64,000 nucleotides of DNA, from assembly GCA_028752905.1 (NCBI GenBank), contig JAQNBH010000003.1:33096222-33160221 (forward strand). The letters are read 5' to 3'. This DNA comes from Cladorhizidae sp. MBARI D1340-BT2. Taxonomy: Eukaryota; Porifera; Demospongiae; Poecilosclerida; Cladorhizidae. The translations under genes and the position numbers were made by a program. The notes beneath the pieces were generated by a model that had not been told where the DNA came from, made no database searches, and was given only the letters and a program-made list of their open reading frames with translations. Shown here one piece after another: positions 23,734 to 35,558 of this stretch. Position 1 is the stretch's first letter. Every line of letters begins with the position of its first letter.

Positions 23734-24749
23734 GGTGCCATGAGCTAACTCAGAGGCAACCACATGTCTCCTGTACAGACCTAGTCACTGGTGCCATGAA
23801 CTAACTCAGAGGCAACCACGTGTCTCCCATACAGACCTACTCTCTCACTGGTGCAATGATCTAACTCAGAGGCAACCACATGTCTCCCGTAGAGACCTAC
23901 TCTCTCACTGGTGCCATGAGCTAACTCAGAGGCAACCACATGCCTCCCGTACAGACCTACTCTCTCACTGGTGCCATGAGCAAACTCAGAGGCAACCACA
24001 TGTCTCCCACACAGACCTACTCTCCCACTGGTGCCATGAGTTAACTCAGAGGCAACCACATGTCTCCCGTACAGACCTACTCTCCCACTGGTGCCATGAG
24101 CTAACTTAGAGACAACCACATGTCTCCCGTTCAGACCTACTCTCTCACTGGTGCCATGAGCTAACTCAGAAGCAACCACATGTCTCCCGTACAGACCTAC
24201 TCTCTCAGTGGTGCCATGAGCTATCTCAGAGGCAACCACATGTCTCCCGTACTGACCTACTCTCTCACTGGTGCCATGAGCTAACTCAGAGGCAACCACA
24301 TGTCTCCCGTACAGACCTACTCTCTCACTGGTGCCATGAGCTAACTCAGAGGCAACCACATGTCTCCCGTACAGACCTACTCTCTCACTGGTGCCATGAG
24401 CTAACTCATAGGCAACCACATGTCTCCCGTACAGACCTACTCTCCCACTGGTGCTATGATCTAACTCAGAGGCAACCACATGTCTCCCGTACAGACCTAC
24501 TCTCTCATTGATGCCATGAGCTAACTCAGAGGCAATCACATGTCTCCCGTACAGACCTACTCTCTCACTGGTGCCATGAGCTAACTCAGAGGCAACCACA
24601 TGTCTCCCGTACAGACCTACTCTCTCACTGGCGCCATGAGCTAACTCAGAGGCAACCACATGTCTCCCGTACAGACCTACTCTCTCACTGGTGCCATGAG
24701 CTAACTAAGAGGCAACCACATGTCTCCCGTACAGACCTACTCTCTCACT
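23734..24749 (+). repeat. 56-bp unit plus 16 regular units before the A-B-C blocks
   Basis: 56-bp unit at 23,734, CACGTG unit at 23,817-23,822, then regular units. Matches 38,130-39,085, where the offset falls from 14,396 to 14,336 bp because the right copy has one unit fewer. Confidence 0.85.
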
Positions 24750-27700
24750 GGTGCCATTAGCTAACCCAGAGACAATCACATGTCTCCTGTACAGATCTAC
24801 TCTCTCACTGGTGCCATGAGATAACTCAGAGGCAACCACATGTCTCCCGCACAGACCTACTCTCCCACTGGTGCCATGAGCTAACTCAGAGGCAACCACA
24901 TGTCTCCCATACAGACCTACTCTCCCACTGGTGCCATGAGCTAACTCAGAGACAACCACATGTCTCCCGTTCAGAACTACTCTCTCACTGGTGCTATGAG
25001 CTAACTCAGAGGCAACCACATGTCTCCCGTACAGACCTACTCTCTCAGTGGTGCCATGAGCTAACTCAGAGGCAACCAGATGTCTCCTGTACAGACCTAC
25101 TCTCTCTCTGGTGCCATGAACTAACTCAAAGGCAACCACATGTCTCCCGTACAGACCTACTCTCCCACTGGTGCCATGAGCTAACTCAGAGACAACCACA
25201 TGTCTCCCTTACAGACTTATTCTCTCACTGGTGCCATGAGCTAACTTAGAGGCAACCACATGTCTCCCATACAGACCTACTCTCTCACTGGTGCCATGAG
25301 CTAACTCAGAAGCAACCACATGTCTCCCGTACAGACCTACTCTCCCACTGGTGCCATGAGCTAACTCAGAGGCAACAACATGTCTCCCGTACAGACCTAC
25401 AACTCTCTCACTGGTGCCATGAGCTAACTCAGAGGCAACCACATGCCTCCCGTACAGACCTACTCTCTCACTGGTGCCATGAGCTAACTCAGAGGCAACC
25501 AGATGTCTCCCGTACAGACCTACTCTCTCTCTGGTGCCATGAACTAACTCAGAGGCAACCACATGTCTCCCGTACAGACCTACTCTCCCACTGGTGCCAT
25601 GAGCTAACTCAGAGACAACCACATGTCTCCCTTACAGACTTATTCTCTCACTGGTGCCATGAGCTAACTAAGAGGCAACCACATGTCTCCCGTACAGACC
25701 TATTCTCTCACTGGTGCCATGAGCTAACTCAGAGGAAACCACATGTCTCCTGTACAGACCTACTCTCTCACTGGTGCCATGAGCTAACTCAGAGGCAACC
25801 ACATGTCTCCCGTACAGAGCTACTCTCTCACTGGTGCCATGAGCTAACTTAGAGGCAACCACATGTCTCCCATACAGACCTACTCTCTCACTGGTGCAAT
25901 GAGCTAACTCAGAGGCAACGACATGTCTCCCGTACAGACCAACTCTCTCACTGGTGCCATGAGCTAACTCAGAGGCAACCACTTGCCTCCCGTACAGACC
26001 TACTCTCTCACTGGTGCCATGAGCTAACTCAGAAGCAACCACATGTCTCCCGCACAGACCTACTCTCCCACTGGTGCCATGAGCTAACTCAGAGGCAACC
26101 ACATGTCTCCCGTACAGACCTACTCTCCCACTGGTGCCATGAGCTAACTTAGAGACAACCACATGTCTCCCGTACAGACCTACTCTCCCACTGGTGCCAT
26201 GAGCTAACTTAGAGACAACCACATGTCTCCCATTCAGACCTACTCTCTCACTGGTGCCATGAGCTAACTCAGAGGCAACTACATGTCTCCCGTACAGACC
26301 TACTCTCTCAGTGGTGCCATGAGCTATCTCAGAGGCAACCACATGTCTCCCGTACTGACCTACTCTCTCACTGGTGCCATGAGCTAACTCAGAGGCAACC
26401 ACATGTCTCCCGTACAGACCTACTCTCTCACTGGTGCCATGAGCTAACTCAGAGGCAACCACATGTCTCCCGTACAGACCTACTCTCTCACTGGTGCCAT
26501 GAGCTAACTCAGAGGCAACCACATGTCTCCCGTACAGACCTACTCTCTCACTGGCGCCATGAGCTAACTCAGAGGCAACCACATGTCTCCCGTACAGACC
26601 TACTCTCTCACTGGTGCCATGAGCTAACTAAGAGGCAAACACATGTCTCCCGTACAGACCTACTCTCTCACTGGTGCCATTAGCTAACCCAGAGACAATC
26701 ACATGTCTCCTGTACAGATCTACTCTCTCACTGGTGCCATGAGATAACTCAGAGGCAACCACATGTCTCCCGCACAGACCTACTCTCCCACTGGTGCCAT
26801 GAGCTAACTCAGAGGCAACCACATGTCTCCCATACAGACCTACTCTCCCACTGGTGCCATGAGCTAACTCAGAGACAACCACATGTCTCCCGTTCAGAAC
26901 TACTCTCTCACTGGTGCTATGAGCTAACTCAGAGGCAACCACATGTCTCCCGTACAGACCTACTCTCTCAGTGGTGCCATGAGCTAACTCAGAGGCAACC
27001 AGATGTCTCCCGTACAGATCTACTCTCTCTCTGGTGCCATGAACTAACTCAAAGGCAACCACATGTCTCCCGTACAGACCTACTCTCCCACTGGTGCAAT
27101 GAGCTAACTCAGAGGCAACGACATGTCTCCCGTACAGACCAACTCTCTCACTGGTGCCATGAGCTAACTCAGAGGCAACCACTTGCCTCCCGTACAGACC
27201 TACTCTCTCACTGGTGCCATGAGCTAACTCAGAAGCAACCACATGTCTCCCGCACAGACCTACTCTCCCACTGGTGCCATGAGCTAACTCAGAGGCAACC
27301 ACATGTCTCCCGTACAGACCTACTCTCCCACTGGTGCCATGAGCTAACTTAGAGACAACCACATGTCTCCCGTACAGACCTACTCTCCCACTGGTGCCAT
27401 GAGCTAACTTAGAGACAACCACATGTCTCCCATTCAGACCTACTCTCTCACTGGTGCCATGAGCTAACTCAGAGGCAACTACATGTCTCCCGTACAGACC
27501 TACTCTCTCAGTGGTGCCATGAGCTATCTCAGAGGCAACCACATGTCTCCCGTACTGACCTACTCTCTCACTGGTGCCATGAGCTAACTCAGAGGCAACC
27601 ACATGTCTCCCGTACAGACCTACTCTCTCACTGGTGCCATGAGCTAACTCAGAGGCAACCACATGTCTCCCGTACAGACCTACTCTCTCACTGGTGCCAT

Positions 27701-27872
27701 GAGCTAACTCAGAGGCAACCACATGTCTCCCGTACAGACCTACTCTCTCACTGGCGCCATGAGCTAACTCAGAGGCAACCACATGTCTCCCGTACAGACC
27801 TACTCTCTCACTGGTGCCATGAGCTAACTAAGAGGCAACCACATGTCTCCCGTACAGACCTACTCTCTCACT
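24750..27872 (+). repeat. 3,123-bp composite A-B-C-A-C block
   Basis: Sub-blocks can be read from diagnostic units. A (24,750-25,169) starts with the ATTAG unit. B (25,170-25,892) has CCCTTACAG and a 63-bp unit at 25,350. C (25,893-26,672) starts GGTGCAATGAG with AACGACATG. A recurs at 26,673-27,092 and C at 27,093-27,872. The next A starts at 27,873, exactly 3,123 bp after the first. C to C is 1,200 bp. The missing second B implies a deletion or a separate exchange joining A directly to C. Confidence 0.88.
26628..27782 (-). other. Longest minus-strand repeat-encoded open frame (384 codons), probably not a gene
   Basis: Encodes tandem copies of VVASELAHGTSERVGLYGRH with substitutions, from an ATG that is itself part of the unit (CAT in ACATGT). 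Similar frames of 376 codons lie at 8417-9547, 10,985-12,115, 17,036-18,166, 21,952-23,082 and 36,348-37,478. It is open only because the unit has no stop in this frame and 60 is divisible by three. Ends fall at frameshifting units or at a recurring CTCAGAGG to CTAAGAGG change that makes TAG. There is no signal peptide, membrane segment, upstream promoter or unique sequence, and variants do not favour silent sites. A spurious frame is the best reading. Confidence 0.75.
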
Positions 27873-29225
27873 GGTGCCATTAGCTAACCCAGAGACAATC
27901 ACATGTCTCCTGTACAGATCTACTCTCTCACTGGTGCCATGAGATAACTCAGAGGCAACCACATGTCTCCCGCACAGACCTACTCTCCCACTGGTGCCAT
28001 GAGCTAACTCAGAGGCAACCACATGTCTCCCATACAGACCTACTCTCCCACTGGTGCCATGAGCTAACTCAGAGACAACCACATGTCTCCCGTTCAGAAC
28101 TACTCTCTCACTGGTGCTATGAGCTAACTCAGAGGCAACCACATGTCTCCCGTACAGACCTACTCTCTCAGTGGTGCCATGAGCTAACTCAGAGGCAACC
28201 AGATGTCTCCCGTACAGACCTACTCTCTCTCTGGTGCCATGAACTAACTCAAAGGCAACCACATGTCTCCCGTACAGACCTACTCTCCCACTGGTGCCAT
28301 GAGCTAACTCAGAGACAACCACATGTCTCCCTTACAGACTTATTCTCTCACTGGTGCCATGAGCTAACTTAGAGGCAACCACATGTCTCCCATACAGACC
28401 TACTCTCTCACTGGTGCCATGAGCTAACTCAGAAGCAACCACATGTCTCCCGTACAGACCTACTCTCCCACTGGTGCCATGAGCTAACTCAGAGGCAACA
28501 ACATGTCTCCCGTACAGACCTACAACTCTCTCACTGGTGCCATGAGCTAACTCAGAGGCAACCACATGCCTCCCGTACAGACCTACTCTCTCACTGGTGC
28601 CATGAGCTAACTCAGAGGCAACCAGATGTCTCCCGTACAGACCTACTCTCTCTCTGGTGCCATGAACTAACTCAGAGGCAACCACATGTCTCCCGTACAG
28701 ACCTACTCTCCCACTGGTGCCATGAGCTAACTCAGAGACAACCACATGTCTCCCTTACAGACTTATTCTCTCACTGGTGCCATGAGCTAACTAAGAGGCA
28801 ACCACATGTCTCCCGTACAGACCTATTCTCTCACTGGTGCCATGAGCTAACTCAGAGGAAACCACATGTCTCCTGTACAGACCTACTCTCTCACTGGTGC
28901 CATGAGCTAACTCAGAGGCAACCACATGTCTCCCGTACAGAGCTACTCTCTCACTGGTGCCATGAGCTAACTTAGAGGCAACCACATGTCTCCCATACAG
29001 ACCTACTCTCTCACTGGTGCAATGAGCTAACTCAGAGGCAACGAAATGTCTCCCGTACAGACCAACTCTCTCACTGGTGCCATGAGCTAACTCAGAGGCA
29101 ACCACTTGCCTCCCGTACGGACCTACTCTCTCACTGGTGCCATGAGCTAACTCAGAAGCAACCACATGTCTCCCGCACAGACCTACTCTCCCACTGGTGC
29201 CATGAGCTAACTCAGAGGCAACCAC
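27873..29225 (+). repeat. Next A-B-C copy (A, B and start of C)
   Basis: A at 27,873-28,292, B at 28,293-29,015 (63-bp unit at 28,473) and C from 29,016. Offset 3,123 bp from 24,750. This stretch also matches 39,086 onward with an offset of 11,213 bp, and that match runs to about 41,273, further than the match from 24,750. It is therefore the better counterpart of the right-hand copy. Confidence 0.87.
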
Positions 29226-31205
29226 ATGTCTCCCGTACAGACCTACTCTCCCACTGGTGCCATGAGCTAACTTAGAGACAACCACATGTCTCCCGTACAG
29301 ACCTACTCTCCCACTGGTGCCATGAGCTAACTTAGAGACAACCACATGTCTCCCATTCAGACCTACTCTCTCACTGGTGCCATGAGCTAACTCAGAGGCA
29401 ACTACATGTCTCCCGTACAGACCTACTCTCTCAGTGGTGCCATGAGCTATCTCAGAGGCAACCACATGTCTCCCGTACTGACCTACTCTCTCACTGGTGC
29501 CATGAGCTAACTCAGAGGCAACCACATGTCTCCCGTACAGACCTACTCTCTCACTGGTGCCATGAGCTAACTCAGAGGCAACCACATGTCTCCCGTACAG
29601 ACCTACTCTCTCACTGGTGCCATGAGCTAACTCATAGGCAACCACATGTCTCCCGTACAGACCTACTCTCTCACTGGTGCTATGATCTAACTCAGAGGCA
29701 ACCACATGTCTCCCGTACAGACCTACTCTCTCACTGGTGCCATGAGCTAACTCAGAGGCAACCACATGTCTCCCGTACAGACCTACTCTCTCACTGGTGC
29801 CATGAGCTAACTCAGAGGCAACCACATGTCTCCCGTACAGACCTACTCTCTCACTGGCGCCATTAGCTAACTCAGAGGCAACCACATGTCTCCCGTACAG
29901 ACCTACTCTCTCACTGGTGCCATGAGCTAACTAAGAGGCAACCACATGTCTCCCGTACAGACCTACTCTCTCACTGGTGCCATGAGCTAACTCAGAGGCA
30001 ACCACATGTCTCCCATACAGACCTACTCTCCCACTGGTGCCATGAGCTAACTCAGAGACAACCACATGTCTCCCGTTCAGACCTACTCTCTCACTGGTGC
30101 CATGAGCTAACTCAGAAGCAACCACATGTCTCCCGTACAGACCTACTCTCTCAGTGGTGCCATGAGCTATCTCAGAGGCAACCACATGTCTCCCGTACTG
30201 ACCTACTCTCTCACTGGTGCCATGAGCTAACTCAGAGACAACCACATGTCTCCCGTTCAGACCTACTCTCTCACTGGTGCTATGAGCTAACTCAGAGGCA
30301 ACCACATGTCTCCCGTACAGACCTACTCTCTCACTGGTGCCATGAACTAACTCAGAGGCAACCACATGTCTCCCGTACAGACCTACTCTCTCACTGGTGC
30401 CATGAGCTTACTCAGAGGCAACCACATGTCTCCCGTACAGACCTACTCTCTCACTGGTGCCATGAGCTAACTAAGAGGCAACCACATGTCTCCCGTACAG
30501 ATCTACTCTCTCACTGGTGCCATGAGCTACCTCAGAGGCAACCACATGTCTCCCGTACAGACCTACTCTCTAACTGGTGCCATGAGCTAACTTAGAGGCA
30601 ACCACATGTCTCCCGTACAGACCTACTCTCTCACTGGTGCCATGATCTAACTCAGAGGCAACGACATGTCTCCCATAGAGACCTACTCTCCCACTGGTGC
30701 CATGAACTAACTCAGAGGCAACCACATGTCTCCCGTACAGACTTACTCTCTCACTGGTGACATGAGCTAACTAAGAGGCAACCACATGTCTCCCGTACAG
30801 ACTTACTCTCTCACTGGTGACATGAGCTAACTAAGAGGCAACCACATGTCTCCCGTAGAGACCTACTCTCTCACTGGTGCCATGAGCTAACTCAGAGGCA
30901 ACCACATGCCTCCCGTACAGACCTACTCTCTCACTGGTGCCATGAGCAAACTCAGAGGCAACCACATGTCTCCCGCACAGACCTACTCTCCCACTGGTGC
31001 CATGAGCTAACTCAGAGGCAACCACATGTCTCCCGTACAGACCTACTCTCCCACTGGTGCCATGAGCTAACTTAGAGACAACCACATGTCTCCCGTTCAG
31101 ACCTACTCTCTCACTGGTGCCATGAGCTAACTCAGAAGCAACCACATGTCTCCCGTACAGACCTACTCTCTCAGTGGTGCCATGAGCTATCTCAGAGGCA
31201 ACCAC
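29226..31205 (+). repeat. ~2.0-kb tandem duplication, copy 1
   Basis: All units are 60 bp. The CTTAGAGACAACC doublet at 29,256 recurs at 31,236 (1,980 bp). The segment from 30,366 recurs at 32,406 (2,040 bp), and that from about 30,840 recurs at about 32,940 (2,100 bp). Each step is one 60-bp unit. Units at 30,696 and 30,756 are adjacent identical copies of a GGTGAC/GACTTAC type, a single-unit duplication. Confidence 0.83.
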
Positions 31206-33300
31206 ATGTCTCCCGTACAGACCTACTCTCCCACTGGTGCCATGAGCTAACTTAGAGACAACCACATGTCTCCCGTACAGACCTACTCTCCCACTGGTGC
31301 CATGAGCTAACTTAGAGACAACCACATGTCTCCCATTCAGACCTACTCTCTCACTGGTGCCATGAGCTAACTCAGAGGCAACTACATGTCTCCCGTACAG
31401 ACCTACTCTCTCAGTGGTGCCATGAGCTATCTCAGAGGCAACCACATGTCTCCCGTACTGACCTACTCTCTCACTGGTGCCATGAGCTAACTCAGAGGCA
31501 ACCACATGTCTCCCGTACAGACCTACTCTCTCACTGGTGCCATGAGCTAACTCAGAGGCAACCACATGTCTCCCGTACAGACCTACTCTCTCACTGGTGC
31601 CATGAGCTAACTCATAGGCAACCACATGTCTCCCGTACAGACCTACTCTCTCACTGGTGCTATGATCTAACTCAGAGGCAACCACATGTCTCCCGTACAG
31701 ACCTACTCTCTCATTGGTGCCATGAGCTAACTCAGAGGCAACCACATGTCTCCCGTACAGACCTACTCTCTCACTGGTGCCATGAGCTAACTCAGAGGCA
31801 ACCACATGTCTCCCGTACAGACCTACTCTCTCACTGGCGCCATTAGCTAACTCAGAGGCAACCACATGTCTCCCGTACAGACCTACTCTCTCACTGGTGC
31901 CATGAGCTAACTAAGAGGCAACCACATGTCTCCCGTACAGACCTACTCTCTCACTGGTGCCATGAGCTAACTCAGAGGCAACCACATGTCTCCCATACAG
32001 ACCTACTCTCCCACTGGTGCCATGAGCTAACTCAGAGACAACCACATGTCTCCCGTTCAGACCTACTCTCTCACTGGTGCTATGAGCTAACTCAGAGGCA
32101 ACCACATGTCTCCCGTACAGACCTACTCTCTCACTGGTGCCATGAGCTAACTCAGAAGCAACCACATGTCTCCCGTACAGACCTACTCTCTCAGTGGTGC
32201 CATGAGCTATCTCAGAGGCAACCACATGTCTCCCGTACTGATCTACTCTCTCACTGGTGCCATGAGCTAACTCAGAGACAACCACATGTCTCCCGTTCAG
32301 ACCTACTCTCTCACTGGTGCTATGAGCTAACTCAGAGGCAACCACATGTCTCCCGTACAGACCTACTCTCTCACTGGTGCCATGAGCTAACTCAGAGGCA
32401 ACCACATGTCTCCCGTACAGACCTACTCTCTCACTGGTGCCATGAGCTTACTCAGAGGCAACCACATGTCTCCCGTACAGACCTACTCTCTCACTGGTGC
32501 CATGAGCTAACTAAGAGGCAACCACATGTCTCCCGTACAGATCTACTCTCTCACTGGTGCCATGAGCTACCTCAGAGGCAACCACATGTCTCCCGTACAG
32601 ACCTACTCTCTAACTGGTGCCATGAGCTAACTCAGAGGCAACCACATGTCTCCCGTACAGACCTACTCTCTCACTGGTGCCATGATCTAACTCAGAGGCA
32701 ACGACATGTCTCCCGTAGAGACCTACTCTCCCACTGGTGCCATGAATTAACTCAGAGGCAACCACATGTCTCCCGTACAGACTTACTCTCTCACTGGTGA
32801 CATGAGCTAACTAAGAGGCAACCACATGTCTCCTGTACAGATCTACTCTCTCACTGGTGCCATGAGCTAACTCAGAGGCAACCACGTGTCTCCCATACAG
32901 ACCTACTCTCTCACTGGTGCAATGAGCTAACTCAGAGGCAACCACATGTCTCCCGTAGAGACCTACTCTCTCACTGGTGCCATGAGCTAACTCAGAGGCA
33001 ACCACATGCCTCCCGTACAGACCTACTCTCTCACTGGTGCCATGAGCAAACTCAGAGGCAACCACATGTCTCCCGCACAGACCTACTCTCCCACTGGTGC
33101 CATGAGCTAACTCAGAGGCAACCACATGTCTCCCGTACAGACCTACTCTCCCACTGGTGCCATGAGCTAACTTAGAGACAACCACATGTCTCCCGTTCAG
33201 ACCTACTCTCTCACTGGTGCCATGAGCTAACTCAGAAGCAACCACATGTCTCCCGTACAGACCTACTCTCTCAGTGGTGCCATGAGCTATCTCAGAGGCA
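31206..33300 (+). repeat. ~2.0-kb tandem duplication, copy 2
   Basis: Second copy of 29,226-31,205, with offset growing from 1,980 to 2,100 bp by single-unit steps. From 32,376 the sequence also matches 18,338 onward, so this stretch forms the left edge of the right-hand large duplication. It lies within the longest uninterrupted run of 60-bp units in the window (28,536-34,415, 98 units). Confidence 0.82.
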
Positions 33301-35558
33301 ACCACATGTCTCCCGTACTGAACTACTCTCTCACTGGTGCCATGAGCTAACTCAGAGGCAACCACATGACTCCCATACAGACCTACTCTCTCACTGGTGC
33401 CATGAGCTAACTCAGAGGCAACCACATGTCTCCCGTACAGACCTACTCTCTCACTGGTGCCATGAGCTAACTCATAGGCAACCACATGTCTCCCGTACAG
33501 ACCTACTCTCTCACTGGCGCCATGAGCTAACTCAGAGGCAACCACATGTCTCCCGTACAGACCTACTCTCTCACTGGTGCCATGAGCTAACTAAGAGGCA
33601 ACCACATGTCTCCCGTACAGACCTACTCTCTCACTGGTGCCATTAGCTAACCCAGAGACAATCACATGTCTCCTGTACAGATCTACTCTCTCACTGGTGC
33701 CATGAGATAACTCAGAGGCAACCACATGTCTCCCGCACAGACCTACTCTCCCACTGGTGCCATGAGCTAACTCAGAGGCAACCACATGTCTCCCATACAG
33801 ACCTACTCTCCCACTGGTGCCATGAGCTAACTCAGAGACAACCACATGTCTCCCGTTCAGACCTACTCTCTCACTGGTGCTATGAGCTAACTCAGAGGCA
33901 ACCACATGTCTCCCGTACAGACCTACTCTCTCACTGGTGCCATGATCTAACTCAGAGGCAACCAGATGTCTCCCGTACAGACCTACTCTCTCTCTGGTGC
34001 CATGAACTAACTCAGAGGCAACCACATGTCTCCCGTACAGACCTACTCTCCCACTGGTGCCATGAGCTAACTCAGAGACAACCACATGTCTCCCTTACAG
34101 ACTTATTCTCTCACTGGTGCCATGAGCTAACTAAGAGGCAACCACATGTCTCCCGTACAGACCTATTCTCTCACTGGTGCCATGAGCTAACTCAGAGGAA
34201 ACCACATGTCTCCTGTACAGACCTACTCTCTCACTGGTGCCATGAGCTAACTCAGAGGCAACCACATGTCTCCCGTACAGAGCTACTCTCTCACTGGTGC
34301 CATGAGCTAACTTAGAGGCAACCACATGTCTCCCATACAGACCTACTCTCTCACTGGTGCCATGAGCTAACTCAGAAGCAGCCACATGTCTCCCGTACAG
34401 ACCTACTCTCCCACTGGTGCCATGAGCTAACTCAGAGGCAACAACATGTCTCCCGTACAGACCTACAACTCTCTCACTGGTGCCATGAGCTAACTCAGAG
34501 GCAACCACATGCCTCCCGTACAGACCTACTCTCTCACTGGTGCCATGAGCTAACTCAGAGGCAACCAGATGTCTCCCGTACAGACCTACTCTCTCTCTGG
34601 TGCCATGAACTAACTCAGAGGCAACCACATGTCTCCCGTACAGACCTACTCTCCCACTGGTGCCATGAGCTAACTCAGAGACAACCACATGTCTCCCTTA
34701 CAGACTTATTCTCTCACTGGTGCCATGAGCTAACTAAGAGGCAACCACATGTCTCCCGTACAGACCTATTCTCTCACTGGTGCCATGAGCTAACTCAGAG
34801 GAAACCACATGTCTCCTGTACAGACCTAATCTCTCACTGGTGCCATGAGCTAACTCAGAGGCAACCACATGTCTCCCGTACAGAGCTACTCTCTCACTGG
34901 TGCCATGAGCTAACTTAGAGGCAACCACATGTCTCCCACACAGACCTACTCTCTCACTGGTGCAATGAGCTAACTCAGAGGCAACTACATGTCTCCCGTA
35001 CAGACCTACTCTCTCACTGGTGCCATGAACTAACTCAGAGGCAACCACTTGCCTCCCGTACAGACCTACTCTCTCACTGGTGCCATGAGCTAACTCAGAG
35101 GCAACCACATGTCTCCCGCACAGACCTACTCTCCCACTGGTGCCATGAGCTAACTCAGAGGCAACCACATGTCTCCCGTACAGACCTACTCTCTCAGTGG
35201 TGCCATGAGCTAATTAAGAGGCAACCACATGTCTCCCGTACAGATCTACTCTCTCACTGGTGCCATGAGCTACCTCAGAGGCAACCACATGTCTCCCGTA
35301 CAGACCTACTCTCTAACTGGTGCCATGAGCTAACTCAGAGGCAACCACATGTCTCCCGTACAGACCTACACTCTCACTGGTGCCATGATCTAACTCAGAG
35401 GCAACGACATGTCTCCCATACAGACCTACTCTCCCACTGTTGCCATGAGCTAACTCAGAGGCAACCACATGTCTCCCGTACAGACTTACTCTCTCACTGG
35501 TGACATGAGCTAACTAAGAGGCAACCACATGTCTCCTGTACAGATCTACTCTCTCACT
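33301..35558 (+). repeat. Large duplication, right copy, proximal part
   Basis: Counterpart of about 19,263-21,460. ATTAG unit at 33,636, 63-bp unit at 34,416 (14,098 bp after 20,318) and matching units up to the 56-bp unit at 35,559 (14,098 bp after 21,461). One extra 60-bp unit separates the 14,038 and 14,098 offsets. Confidence 0.87.
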
